A stretch of DNA of 64,000 nucleotides from Bizionia myxarmorum (GTDB lineage: Bacteria; Bacteroidota; Bacteroidia; Flavobacteriales; Flavobacteriaceae). The stretch lies in assembly GCF_008086205.1 (NCBI RefSeq), contig NZ_VSKK01000003.1, positions 1 to 64,000 of the forward strand, read 5' to 3'. A program made the translations under genes and the position numbers. Under the pieces are notes generated by a model. It had not been told where the DNA came from, searched no databases, and saw only the letters and a list, made by a program, of their open reading frames with translations. Of this stretch, positions 8,825 through 16,604 are shown one piece after another (the stretch's first letter is position 1; every line of letters starts with the position of its first letter).

Positions 8825-8838
8825 AAAGCTTAAGCTTT
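8825..8838. promoter_or_regulatory. 14-bp perfect palindrome upstream of pldA
   Basis: AAAGCTTAAGCTTT is fully self-complementary and ends 14 bases before the pldA start codon. It could be a binding site for a dimeric regulator, or chance in AT-rich sequence. Confidence 0.3.
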
Positions 8839-8880
8839 TTAAATATGGGTATAATATAAATTTTATTTGGTTTCCAAAAA

Positions 8881-8905
8881 CAAAAAAAAACCACTATAAT
8901 TAGTG
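8881..8905 (-). terminator. Copied tRNA terminator after the GIY-YIG gene
   Basis: On the minus strand CACTA-ATTA-TAGTG is followed by a T-run (A-run at 8882-8890 on the plus strand). It is nearly identical to the terminator behind the intact tRNA-Arg at 9427-9456 and was evidently copied together with the tRNA 3' end. Confidence 0.65.
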
Positions 8906-8910
8906 AAGTC

Positions 8911-8943
8911 TTAAGAGAGCCTGGCCGGATTCGAAACTGTCAC
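8911..8943 (-). pseudogene. tRNA-Arg 3'-end fragment, copy 1
   Basis: The sequence aligns with the T-arm and 3' acceptor of the intact tRNA-Arg at 9463-9492, with several substitutions, and the flank outside it (8892-8914) is nearly the same as the flank of the intact gene. The similarity stops abruptly at GACC, in the variable loop of the tRNA. Confidence 0.75.
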
Positions 8944-9222
8944 CGTTCCGATTTGCGGAATGCTCTTTTTAGTTGTGCTAATTAGATTTTCAATATAGAT
9001 TGTAGATTTTTGTTTCTTAATAGTTCTTTCTCTTGCATAGGCTTCCAATTTATTGGTAAAAGTTTCAGAATAAACAATTATCGAGTCGTTTGAATGACCG
9101 GTATAACCTTTATGATTTGTGTTATGCTTTCTTAAACGTTCTTCAATAGCACCTGAAGTATGCCCAATGTAATAACGGTCTATAATTTTGGAATATAAAA
9201 TATATAAATATGAAGAAATCAT
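8911..9222 (-). CDS. GIY-YIG family endonuclease, C-terminus encoded by a tRNA-Arg fragment
   Basis: A 103-residue single-domain GIY-YIG protein: YLYILYSKI then YYIGHTSGAIEERLRKHN, with the expected Tyr and Arg residues and a downstream Glu (E in NKLEAYARERTIK). The last dozen codons and the stop lie inside a decayed copy of the tRNA-Arg 3' half (8911-8943). The gene is therefore physically joined to a duplicated tRNA end, as expected for an element that inserts at a tRNA gene and rebuilds its 3' part. A second, almost deleted copy is seen at 9331-9393. Role as a homing-type nuclease is inferred. Confidence 0.85.
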   Translation of the reverse strand: MISSYLYILYSKIIDRYYIGHTSGAIEERLRKHNTNHKGYTGHSNDSIIVYSETFTNKLEAYARERTIKKQKSTIYIENLISTTKKSIPQIGTVTVSNPARLS

Positions 9223-9330
9223 TTTATGATTTTAACGTAACAATAAGTTTATAACTAATTTACACAATTCCCCTTATTAACATAAAGATTTTTAGTGTTT
9301 AAAAACGAAAAAACTAATATAATAAATAAA

Positions 9331-9368
9331 GTCTTAAGTGAGCCCGACAATATTCGAACCTGTGACCG
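9331..9368 (-). pseudogene. tRNA-Arg 3'-end fragment, copy 2
   Basis: GTCTTAAGTGAGCCCGACA and the following T-arm sequence match the intact tRNA-Arg with very few changes. The match ends at the same base, GACC, as in copy 1. The fragment has no 5' half. Confidence 0.8.
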
Positions 9369-9393
9369 TTCCGCTTTTCGGAATGCGCTTTAC
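9367..9393 (-). pseudogene. Remnant of the 3' tip of a second GIY-YIG gene
   Basis: The 27 bases next to tRNA fragment copy 2 resemble 8943-8969, which encode the last residues of the intact GIY-YIG gene before the tRNA-derived tail. The frame is lost and the rest of the gene is gone. This shows at least two rounds of the same event at this tRNA. Confidence 0.6.
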
Positions 9394-9426
9394 AGTTTCA
9401 CTAAGAAAATTCGTTAATGTATAAAA

Positions 9427-9456
9427 ACAAAAAAACCCCACTATAATTAGTGAAGT
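9427..9456 (-). terminator. Terminator of the tRNA operon
   Basis: On the minus strand, CACTA-ATTA-TAGTG followed by GGGG and a run of T. It lies directly after the tRNA-Arg 3' end. Confidence 0.75.
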
Positions 9457-9462
9457 CTTAAG

Positions 9463-9536
9463 TGAGCCCGACAGGATTCGAACCTGTGACCGCCTCCTTA
9501 GAAGGGAGGTGCTCTATCCAGCTGAGCTACGAGCCC
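9463..9536 (-). tRNA. tRNA-Arg (anticodon TCT)
   Basis: A full cloverleaf can be folded on the minus strand. The acceptor GGGCTCG pairs with CGGGCTC with one G-T pair. The D-arm is GCTC-GAGC, the anticodon stem CCTCC/GGAGG has loop CTTCTAA, and the T-arm is ACAGG/CCTGT with loop TTCGAAT. The discriminator is A. CCA is not encoded. It is the last gene of a Ser-Pro-Arg operon and the target of the 3'-end duplications downstream. Confidence 0.97.
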
Positions 9537-9555
9537 GTAACTCTAATAAAATTTG

Positions 9556-9630
9556 TCGGGGTGGCAGGATTCGAACCTGCGACCTCCGCGTCCCAAACGC
9601 GGCGCGATAACCGGGCTACGCTACACCCCG
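9556..9630 (-). tRNA. tRNA-Pro (anticodon TGG)
   Basis: On the minus strand the acceptor CGGGGTG pairs with CACCCCG. The anticodon stem CCGCG/CGCGG holds the loop TTTGGGA, and the T-arm is GCAGG/CCTGC. The 19-base spacer to tRNA-Arg indicates one transcript. Confidence 0.97.
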
Positions 9631-9655
9631 AAAAAAACGGTTATCTAAAAAATTG

Positions 9656-9739
9656 CGGAGAGACAGGGACTCGAACCCTGGCGACAGTTACCCGTCGACA
9701 GATTAGCAATCTGCTCCATTACCACTCTGGCACCTCTCC
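9656..9739 (-). tRNA. tRNA-Ser (anticodon GCT)
   Basis: A class II tRNA with a long variable arm (GACGGGTAACTGTC region). The acceptor GGAGAGG pairs with TCTCTCC, the anticodon loop is TTGCTAA and the T-arm is CAGGG/CCCTG. It is the first gene of the operon. Confidence 0.97.
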
Positions 9740-9748
9740 AATAAATAT

Positions 9749-9764
9749 AAAAGAACGTTCTTTT
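9749..9764. promoter_or_regulatory. 16-bp perfect palindrome between the tRNA promoter and tRNA-Ser
   Basis: AAAAGAACGTTCTTTT is fully self-complementary. It covers the expected start of transcription of the tRNA operon, 10 bases upstream of mature tRNA-Ser. It could be an operator or a leader-processing element. Confidence 0.45.
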
Positions 9765-9774
9765 AATTCGGATG

Positions 9775-9806
9775 CAAATGTAACTATCCTTTCCAAAGAA
9801 CGCAAC
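9775..9806 (-). promoter_or_regulatory. Promoter of the tRNA-Ser-Pro-Arg operon
   Basis: On the minus strand TACATTTG (plus-strand 9775-9782) matches the Bacteroidota -7 consensus TAnnTTTG. Twenty bases further upstream is a -33 TTG (9803-9805). Initiation would fall near 9768, about 30 bases before tRNA-Ser. Confidence 0.7.
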
Positions 9807-9879
9807 TATTTTTGAAACTTTTTCAACTAAATAAAATTGTTTTTAGTTTCCTTCAAAATATTTTTATAATAACGTGCTA

Positions 9880-10545
9880 TTAGTGAACTGATAACAGTTT
9901 TTTAGCGTGTTGATAAGAAATACTTTTAAAATTGTCAATTACTAAATTTGCGGACTCATAATTCTGGTTTTTGGAATGGAGGCTCTTATAACCCACACAA
10001 TATATTCCCGCTGCATTTGCCGCTTTTATACCGTTTGTAGAATCTTCTATCACCAAACAGTGTTCTTTTTTAAACCCAGAAGTTTCTGCCGCCTTTAAAA
10101 ATATTTCCGGGTGGGGCTTGGATGCTTTTAAATCGGCACCACTTAATTTCGCCTTAAAATAAGGATCCAACTCGAAACGATTAAAAACACTTTCTATGGT
10201 TTGCATAGATGCTGATGATGCTAAAACTAAAGTCACCCCGTTTTTATGGTAATCTTGAATCAGTTCCAAAACGCCATCAATTAATTGCAAACTCCCATCA
10301 GACACAAATAAACCTTTAAAAATATCACGTTTAATTTGCACTAATTCCTCGGGTGCAATAACTAATTCATAATGGTTGCACAACTGTCTGCACACATTTA
10401 TGGTAGACTGGCCTGTGAAAGATTGATATTGCTGCTCCGTTACGTCTATTTCAAGCGTGTTAAACATGCCGTAATAGGCTTTGTGATGCAAAGGCTCGGT
10501 GTCCACAATTACGCCGTCCATATCAAATAATACTGCTTTTAACAT
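9880..10545 (-). CDS. HAD-family sugar-phosphate phosphatase / beta-phosphoglucomutase-like
   Basis: The nucleophile motif FDMDGVIVDTEP has D8 and D10, motif II is LASSAS, the motif III lysine is in ADLKASKPHP, and motif IV is VIEDSTNG. The helical cap after DTEP is of the beta-phosphoglucomutase type. At 221 residues it has the usual length for general sugar-phosphate phosphatases of this group. The start is ATG. The methyltransferase gene lies 35 bases upstream on the same strand. The substrate cannot be set from sequence. Confidence 0.9.
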   Translation of the reverse strand: MLKAVLFDMDGVIVDTEPLHHKAYYGMFNTLEIDVTEQQYQSFTGQSTINVCRQLCNHYELVIAPEELVQIKRDIFKGLFVSDGSLQLIDGVLELIQDYHKNGVTLVLASSASMQTIESVFNRFELDPYFKAKLSGADLKASKPHPEIFLKAAETSGFKKEHCLVIEDSTNGIKAANAAGIYCVGYKSLHSKNQNYESANLVIDNFKSISYQHAKKLLSVH

Positions 10546-10580
10546 TGTTTTCTTTTTAAGGGCATTAGTCCGTTGAAATA

Positions 10581-11768
10581 TTAAAGCTTCTCAACTTTTT
10601 TACAAATTAAACCTATTCGTTCATCATTTAAATTCGTCGCGAAAAATATATACGTTTCGCCGCCATCGGCAATATTTAATTTCTTTCTGATAGTTGCAAC
10701 CGATTCGGGAAAATTACGGGTTGCAATATTGGCTTTCGCTAAACCCGCTTTTTTGAATGCTTTTTTACTGTAAGGCAAAATTTTTAAAATTTCAAAAGAA
10801 CGTCCAGGAAACGTAATTAAACCATCACTCGTGTATAAATGAGTGTGCTGATGTAATTTCTGAATCTGTAATTGGGTGGCGATACTATTAAAAGCACCCG
10901 ATTTTAAAATGGCTGGATTAGGTTCATAAACATATTTTTTTGGCAAACTATAATCTGCTTGGGCACTAGTTTCGTTATTTAAGCTAAAATTAAAGGTTTG
11001 ATTTTCTTCTTTGTTTAGATTGATGGTTTTTATGAAAATTTCCCCTTCATAATCCTTTTCTAAAACCCATAATAGTTCCTTTACGTCATTATTTACGGCT
11101 ACTACATGAATTTCTTTTACAAATTTCAATTCTTGAATCCCTGATGAAATATCTAACAGAGGTGCCGTTTTAATCAGAATGCTTTTAGTTCGTGTAAAAA
11201 GAGGGTCTAAATGTTCTGGAACGTTAGGCAAACAATCTTTTAAGAAAAACACTTTTCCCTTACTATCATGTCTTCGGGAAGGGTCTATATAAAGCCAATC
11301 ATACTGTGTGTTACCATTAATAACATAAGTTATGCCATCAGTATTAACCGTTTCAATATTGTTTACTCCTAATTGTTTGAAATTGTGCGTGGCGAGTTCC
11401 GATAATACGACGTTTATTTCACAATGCACAACTTTGTCTACTTTTTTGGCAAAGTAAAAACTGTCTACACCAAAACCACCAGTAACATCCAATACGCTAT
11501 TTCCCTTTACTAATAGGGCCTTGTATTGGGCTGTAACTTCAGATGACGTTTGCTCAATATTTATTTTATTCGGATAATAAATTAAAGGCGTATTAAACCA
11601 AGTTGGCAATTTATGTTTACAACGTTTTTTAGCTTCAATTTGCTCCACTAATTCTTTAATAGAAGCTGATTGAGAAGGTGCTTTTCCGAATAATAAATGG
11701 GTGCTATCCGCCGTTAAATGCGACGCAATAAACTCTTGATTTTCGGTATTTAAGATGGCTGAATTCAA
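10581..11768 (-). CDS. Class I SAM-dependent methyltransferase with THUMP-like domain (PG_1098 family)
   Basis: The SAM-binding motif VLDVTGGFGVDSF is near residues 98-110, followed by the acidic loop CEIN and the motif YIDPSRR. The C-terminal half ends in a small THUMP-like domain. This architecture is the PG_1098 family of Bacteroidota, predicted to act on RNA. The start is TTG, with no ATG nearby. The stop of the AI-2E transporter gene is only 5 bases away, so the two are co-transcribed. Confidence 0.85.
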   Translation of the reverse strand: MNSAILNTENQEFIASHLTADSTHLLFGKAPSQSASIKELVEQIEAKKRCKHKLPTWFNTPLIYYPNKINIEQTSSEVTAQYKALLVKGNSVLDVTGGFGVDSFYFAKKVDKVVHCEINVVLSELATHNFKQLGVNNIETVNTDGITYVINGNTQYDWLYIDPSRRHDSKGKVFFLKDCLPNVPEHLDPLFTRTKSILIKTAPLLDISSGIQELKFVKEIHVVAVNNDVKELLWVLEKDYEGEIFIKTINLNKEENQTFNFSLNNETSAQADYSLPKKYVYEPNPAILKSGAFNSIATQLQIQKLHQHTHLYTSDGLITFPGRSFEILKILPYSKKAFKKAGLAKANIATRNFPESVATIRKKLNIADGGETYIFFATNLNDERIGLICKKVEKL

Positions 11769-11773
11769 ACGCT

Positions 11774-12862
11774 TTATAAATTCTTGGTTAAACCTTTTAC
11801 TATTTTATTATCTGATAAAAACTCCTTCATAATTACTTTAATCACCGTATATGCAGGAATGGCCACAACCATGCCCACAATGCCGAATAATAATCCTGCA
11901 ATTATAATGACTAAAAATATTTCTAATGGATGTGATTTTACACTTCTGGAGAAAATAATAGGCTGACTGAAAAAATTATCAATCAACTGTCCAACAGCAA
12001 TGACTATTAAAACATATAACGTTTCAGGTAAAATAACATCACTGAAACTCGTTCCTAGATTACTGGTCATGGTTAAAATAATCATAATGCATGCGCCAAT
12101 AATTGGACCTAGATAGGGGATTAAATTGATTAAAGCACACAGAAAAGCAATAACTACCGCATTTTGAACCCCTACAATCAGCAAACCAATAGTATAAATT
12201 ATGAAGAGTACTGTAATTTGAAAAACCAGTCCTACGAAATACCGGGACAATAAATCCTTTATTTTTTCCATAGAACTTTTAACACGTTTTACTTTGTTAT
12301 CCGGCACTAAAGTCAATAAACTATGCTCAAAAAGCTTGCTGTCTCTTAAAAAGAAAAATGAGATAAATAATACCGAAAACAATCCAATACTAAAACTTCC
12401 TAAACCACTAATAATAGCGTTTAAAAACTCTGGAATGAGTCCAAAATTAAGTGCTGTAAATAATCCAGATTCTTCCAAAGTATCTTCAATACGCAAATCG
12501 GTCACATTAAAATAAGAGGTAGCTTGGTTGTATAAATTTTCAATATTTAATTGGAGATTTTCAATATTTAAAAGTGATAAATTTTGACCTTGTTTAACCA
12601 AAAGTGGAATAAATAATCCCACCAAACCAACTATTAAGCCCAAAAGCAAAACCATAGTAATTATAACAGCCACGAGATTATTAAACTTTAAACGCCTTCT
12701 TAAAAATTGAACTATAGGTCTGCCCGTTAGCGAAATTATGGCTGAAATAGCTATATAAATAATTACGGACTGAATTTTATAAATAAAATATAGGAATATA
12801 AGGACGCCAACGGTTATACCGAGCGCTCTTAAAATACCGTTAGAAAGTTCTTTAGAATTCAT
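11774..12862 (-). CDS. AI-2E family transporter (PerM/TqsA type)
   Basis: A 362-residue integral membrane protein with about eight helices. It has a cluster of helices at the N-terminus, a soluble stretch at residues 90-140, and the conserved PYLGPIIG segment typical of the AI-2E exporter family. Members range from autoinducer-2 exporters to Na+/H+ antiporters, so the substrate is open. The start is ATG, with 5 bases to the downstream methyltransferase gene. Confidence 0.88.
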   Translation of the reverse strand: MNSKELSNGILRALGITVGVLIFLYFIYKIQSVIIYIAISAIISLTGRPIVQFLRRRLKFNNLVAVIITMVLLLGLIVGLVGLFIPLLVKQGQNLSLLNIENLQLNIENLYNQATSYFNVTDLRIEDTLEESGLFTALNFGLIPEFLNAIISGLGSFSIGLFSVLFISFFFLRDSKLFEHSLLTLVPDNKVKRVKSSMEKIKDLLSRYFVGLVFQITVLFIIYTIGLLIVGVQNAVVIAFLCALINLIPYLGPIIGACIMIILTMTSNLGTSFSDVILPETLYVLIVIAVGQLIDNFFSQPIIFSRSVKSHPLEIFLVIIIAGLLFGIVGMVVAIPAYTVIKVIMKEFLSDNKIVKGLTKNL

Positions 12863-12900
12863 GGCGTAAATATACAGATTGCATTATAAAAGTGATCTAA

Positions 12901-13407
12901 TTAAGTGCCAAGAAGCTGTTTGGTCATTTCATATAAACAGATGCTTGTTGCCTGCACGACATTCATACTGCTATTTTCGCCAAACATATTTATATGAATA
13001 ATGCTATCAGCAAGTTCTAAAACCGCATCTGAAATACCAAAATTTTCGGCGCCAACAATAAGTGCTATAGAATGGTTCTTCGGAAATTTTACAGCGTTTA
13101 TGCTTTGGCTTTCTGCTGTAATTTCCAAAGCAACTATATATTGTCCTGCCGCTTTTAACTCGGTGATGGTTTGAAGCGTATCTTGAGTAAATTGATGAGT
13201 AACATATTTTTCAGTAGCTCGTGACGTTTTACTAGATTTCCTTCCGAATGCTATATCGCCACCGCAGAAAATTAATTTCTCTACGCCAAAAGCATCGGCT
13301 GTTCTAAAAATACTCCCAATATTTGGGGCATTCGTAATATTATCACAAACAATAGTAATTGGAAAGTTTTGAGGTTCGAATTTAGATGTGTAATGAGATA
13401 GTTGCAT
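12901..13407 (-). CDS. TrmH/SpoU family RNA 2'-O-methyltransferase
   Basis: The three SPOUT motifs are visible: NAPNIGSIFRTADAFG, LIVGAENFGISD and SMNVVQATSICLYE. The protein is 168 residues, a single trefoil-knot domain without an extra RNA-binding domain, as in TrmL-like enzymes. It methylates ribose in tRNA or rRNA; the exact position is not clear. The neighbouring DUF4159 and RsmE genes on the same strand suggest one transcript. Confidence 0.9.
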   Translation of the reverse strand: MQLSHYTSKFEPQNFPITIVCDNITNAPNIGSIFRTADAFGVEKLIFCGGDIAFGRKSSKTSRATEKYVTHQFTQDTLQTITELKAAGQYIVALEITAESQSINAVKFPKNHSIALIVGAENFGISDAVLELADSIIHINMFGENSSMNVVQATSICLYEMTKQLLGT

Positions 13408-13415
13408 AAACGGGC

Positions 13416-14057
13416 TTAATTTTCAAAGGCATAGGTAATAATATTAGCACCCATTTTTAAAGCTTTTTCACGGACTTCTGGCGGATCATTATGAACCACT
13501 TCATCTTCCCATCCGTTACCTAAATCACTTTCATAAGTAAACAATAAAACTAAACGGCTTTCATAGAAAATACCAAAAGCTTGCGGACGTAAGCCATCAT
13601 GCTCATGGATTTTTGGTAAACCTTCTGAAAATTTATAAAAGTTATTGAAAATAGGATGACTTGAAGGCAGTTCTACCAATTCAGAATTTGGAAAAATACT
13701 TTTTAAAGCTTCAACTACATACGGTCGCATGCCGTAATTATCATCAATATGTATAAAGCCACCTGAAATAAGGTAATTTCTTAAATTTTCGGAATCGGAA
13801 TCATTAAAATAGACATTTCCATGACCCGTCATGTGAATAAACGGATATTGAAAAATATCAATACTGCCAGCTTCTACCGTTTCAGGTTTCTCCTTTATTT
13901 TGGTATTGATATTTGCATTACAAAAACGAATTAAATTGGGAAGTGAGGTTGGGTTACTATACCAGTCGCCGCCACCTTTATATTTTAATACTGCTATTTC
14001 TTGCCCAAAAAAGTTGAGCGATACCAACATTAAAAGAATCGTAAATGTTTGCTTCAT
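13416..14057 (-). CDS. Secreted DUF4159 protein
   Basis: A signal peptide (MKQTFTILLMLVSLNFFGQE) is followed by a glutamine-amidotransferase-like fold with YPFIHMTGHGNVYF, the repeat-like GGFIHIDDNYG and ELPSSHPIFN. This is the DUF4159 pattern. Role unknown; in Bacteroidota it often sits beside RsmE, as here, with 2 bases between the two genes. It starts with ATG. Confidence 0.88.
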   Translation of the reverse strand: MKQTFTILLMLVSLNFFGQEIAVLKYKGGGDWYSNPTSLPNLIRFCNANINTKIKEKPETVEAGSIDIFQYPFIHMTGHGNVYFNDSDSENLRNYLISGGFIHIDDNYGMRPYVVEALKSIFPNSELVELPSSHPIFNNFYKFSEGLPKIHEHDGLRPQAFGIFYESRLVLLFTYESDLGNGWEDEVVHNDPPEVREKALKMGANIITYAFEN

Positions 14058-14059
14058 GA

Positions 14060-14764
14060 TTATTCATTAATAAATGCGACGCTGTGACAGGCAACAATTG
14101 CTGCTGTTTCGGTACGCAATCGGGTTGCACCCAAAGTTACAGGAATAAACTTGTTCTTAAGGGCTGTTTCAATTTCTTTAACACTAAAATCGCCTTCAGG
14201 ACCAATTAAAATTGTGATGTTTTCATGCGGTTTTAAACATTCTTTTAAGGATTTTCTATCCTGTTCTTCACAATGTGCAATATATGTTGAGCCTTCAAAA
14301 GATTGCGTTATAAATTCTGAAAACGGTATAGCATCATTTAAAGTAGGCAAATAAGCTTGTAGCGATTGCTTCATAGCCGATTGAACAATTTTTTCAAACC
14401 GATCTAATTTAATATGTTTCCGTTCGCTATGATCACAAATAATAGGTGTAATGCTGGTGATTCCTATTTCCGTTGCTTTTTCTAAAAACCATTCAAAACG
14501 ATCGTTCATTTTGGTAGGAGCAACGGCTAAATGAAGGTTATAGGAAAATGGCTTTTGCTGTTCTTTCTGAACTATTTTTGCCTCACATTTCTTAATAGCA
14601 TCCATGGTGATTTCGGCTGTAAATAGCCAACCTTTACCATTGGTAATTTGAAGTAAATCGCCCATGTTTTTCCGAAGCACTTTAATAATATGCTTGCTTT
14701 CTTCTTTATCAAAGGTAAAACTATCAGTAGTTTCAGAAATATGTGGATTGTAAAAAAGCTGCAT
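14060..14764 (-). CDS. rsmE: 16S rRNA (uracil-1498-N3)-methyltransferase RsmE
   Basis: The N-terminal PUA-like part has SKHIIKVLRKNMGD and the C-terminal SPOUT knot has ILIGPEGDFSVKEIE and TLGATRLRTETAA. The 234-residue length is normal. The enzyme modifies U1498 in helix 44 of 16S rRNA. The stop is 2 bases from the DUF4159 start, and the PPIase gene ends 2 bases upstream of its own start, so the block is a tight operon. Confidence 0.95.
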   Translation of the reverse strand: MQLFYNPHISETTDSFTFDKEESKHIIKVLRKNMGDLLQITNGKGWLFTAEITMDAIKKCEAKIVQKEQQKPFSYNLHLAVAPTKMNDRFEWFLEKATEIGITSITPIICDHSERKHIKLDRFEKIVQSAMKQSLQAYLPTLNDAIPFSEFITQSFEGSTYIAHCEEQDRKSLKECLKPHENITILIGPEGDFSVKEIETALKNKFIPVTLGATRLRTETAAIVACHSVAFINE

Positions 14765-14766
14765 AC

Positions 14767-15387
14767 TTATTTTTTTTCGACTATTTTAAGGACTTTAATC
14801 TCCTTTATTTTTTTAGGTTGATGTGAATTTAAAACCAAGTAATACCAGGATTTTTCCTTTAATTCAAAAGCAAATAAATCCCGTTGACTTCTAGGAACGT
14901 TGATAATGACTTTCTCTAAATCTGGATGAATGCTGCCTGGAGCAAACCAACCTGTATCACCATTTTTTTTCGCATTATTATCAATAGAATACTCTTGGGC
15001 TAACTTGCTAAATGGAATACCGGATTTGTATTTTTTAGTAATGGTTTTAATCAGTATTTCAGCTGCTTCAGCATCCATTTTATTACCATCAATAAAGATA
15101 TAACTAGCACGATAATGGATTGTGCTAAAACGGTCTACTACTTTATAACGGGTTTTTTCAAACTGACCATCTACGGTGGCAAAACCTGTACTGAAAAGGC
15201 TCTTTGCCAATTCAGTTTTATGGTTGTCTTCATTAAAAGTAATAAAGGTATTGGCTTTACTGGGATGGGAATCTAAATAGGCTTGGGCTTCTTCGGTATT
15301 TGTAACGGCCTCAAATGTGGGCGCTACCGACTCTTGAGCGTGTAGGACGCTGTTGAGGCAAAGTAGGATTAGTAGTATTTTGGGCAT
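14767..15387 (-). CDS. Periplasmic parvulin-type peptidyl-prolyl isomerase
   Basis: The signal peptide MPKILLILLCLNSVLHAQ is followed by a parvulin core with FSKLAQEYSIDNNAKKNGDTGWFAPG. The core is preceded by YRASYIFIDG and followed by a short basic tail. It is a small 206-residue member. It probably helps fold outer-membrane or exported proteins. It is the first gene of the PPIase-RsmE-DUF4159-TrmH run. Confidence 0.85.
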   Translation of the reverse strand: MPKILLILLCLNSVLHAQESVAPTFEAVTNTEEAQAYLDSHPSKANTFITFNEDNHKTELAKSLFSTGFATVDGQFEKTRYKVVDRFSTIHYRASYIFIDGNKMDAEAAEILIKTITKKYKSGIPFSKLAQEYSIDNNAKKNGDTGWFAPGSIHPDLEKVIINVPRSQRDLFAFELKEKSWYYLVLNSHQPKKIKEIKVLKIVEKK

Positions 15388-15487
15388 GATTGGGATTGTT
15401 TAGTACACAAATCAACTAAAAAAATTGATGTTCACAGCAAAAATGTGAGAACATTATTAACAGAAGGTGATAAAAAAAACAGAATTC

Positions 15488-16510
15488 TCAAATTTTTAGC
15501 CTGGATGATGCTGTTACACTCTGTTCACTAAAAAGACCTTCTTTATATTTTAAATAACCCACAATGGCAATCATAGCAGCGTTATCTGTAGTGTATTCAA
15601 ACTTTGGTACATAGGTTGTCCAGTCAAATTTTGTTTCGCCATCCTTTAAAGCTTGTCTAATTCCAGAATTTGCTGAAACGCCGCCGCCAATAGCAATATG
15701 GTTTATGCCCGTATCTTTAGTTGCCAATTTCAATTTATCCATTAAAATTGCGATAATAGTATATTGAATAGAGGCACAAATATCATTTAAGTTTTCTTCA
15801 ATAAAATTAGGGTTCGCTTTCGTCTCTCTTTGAATAAAATATAAAATTCCCGTTTTTAATCCTGAAAAGCTAAAATTAAGGCCGTCCACTTTCGGTTTCG
15901 TAAATTTAAAAGCTTTCGGATTTCCTAATTTGGCGCGTTTGTCTATTTCAGGTCCTGCAGGATAGCCCAAACCGAGTATTTTTCCACTTTTATCAAAAGC
16001 TTCACCAACAGCATCATCAATAGTTTCTCCAATTACTTCCATCTCAAAGTAATTAGAAACGGTTACAATTTGGGTATGTCCGCCAGAAATAGTCATGGCT
16101 AAAAATGGAAATGGTGGTTTTTTAAAATCGTTCTCTTCTATAAAATGAGCCAATATATGGGCTTGCATGTGGTTAACGTCTATTAGCGGAATATCCAAAC
16201 CGTATGCTAAAGATTTAGCAAAAGAAGTTCCCACCAAAAGAGATCCCATTAAACCAGGACCGCGCGTAAAAGCTACAGCGTGCAATTGATGTTTAGAAAT
16301 ACCAGCCTTTTTTAAAGCTTGATCTACCACAGGGACTATGTTTTGTTGGTGTGCTCTAGACGCTAATTCAGGAACAACGCCACCATATTCTTCATGTATT
16401 TTCTGACTCGCCACAATATTGCTTAAAATACGGCCGTTTAACATCACTGAAGCCGCGGTATCATCACAAGAAGACTCAATTCCTAATATGTAAATATTTT
16501 CTGTAGTCAT
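15488..16510 (-). CDS. tsaD: tRNA threonylcarbamoyladenosine synthase subunit TsaD
   Basis: The protein begins YILGIESSCDDTAASV and has the metal-binding HMQAH motif (NHMQAHILAHF), the SGGHTQIV loop and IAIGGGVSANSG. The length of 340 is typical. TsaD transfers the threonylcarbamoyl group to A37 of ANN-decoding tRNAs. It is divergent from tamB; a Bacteroidota-type promoter for tsaD lies at 16549-16577. Confidence 0.97.
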   Translation of the reverse strand: MTTENIYILGIESSCDDTAASVMLNGRILSNIVASQKIHEEYGGVVPELASRAHQQNIVPVVDQALKKAGISKHQLHAVAFTRGPGLMGSLLVGTSFAKSLAYGLDIPLIDVNHMQAHILAHFIEENDFKKPPFPFLAMTISGGHTQIVTVSNYFEMEVIGETIDDAVGEAFDKSGKILGLGYPAGPEIDKRAKLGNPKAFKFTKPKVDGLNFSFSGLKTGILYFIQRETKANPNFIEENLNDICASIQYTIIAILMDKLKLATKDTGINHIAIGGGVSANSGIRQALKDGETKFDWTTYVPKFEYTTDNAAMIAIVGYLKYKEGLFSEQSVTASSRLKI

Positions 16511-16548
16511 TTCTAATAATTGGGCATAATAATTGTTAATTTTGAGGG

Positions 16549-16577
16549 CAAAGTTATAACTTTAAAAACGTATCAAA
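16549..16577 (-). promoter_or_regulatory. Promoter of tsaD
   Basis: On the minus strand TAACTTTG (16549-16556) fits the -7 consensus TAnnTTTG. A TTTG (16574-16577) lies 17 bases upstream. It overlaps the 5' leader of tamB. Confidence 0.55.
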
Positions 16578-16604
16578 AAATTTTTCAAAATACTCGCACG
16601 TCTA

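Noticed and set aside
9462-9815. A 117-codon plus-strand ORF (MSPTGFEPVT...)
   Set aside because: It runs through the complement of three tRNA genes; the protein-like pattern comes from tRNA sequence.
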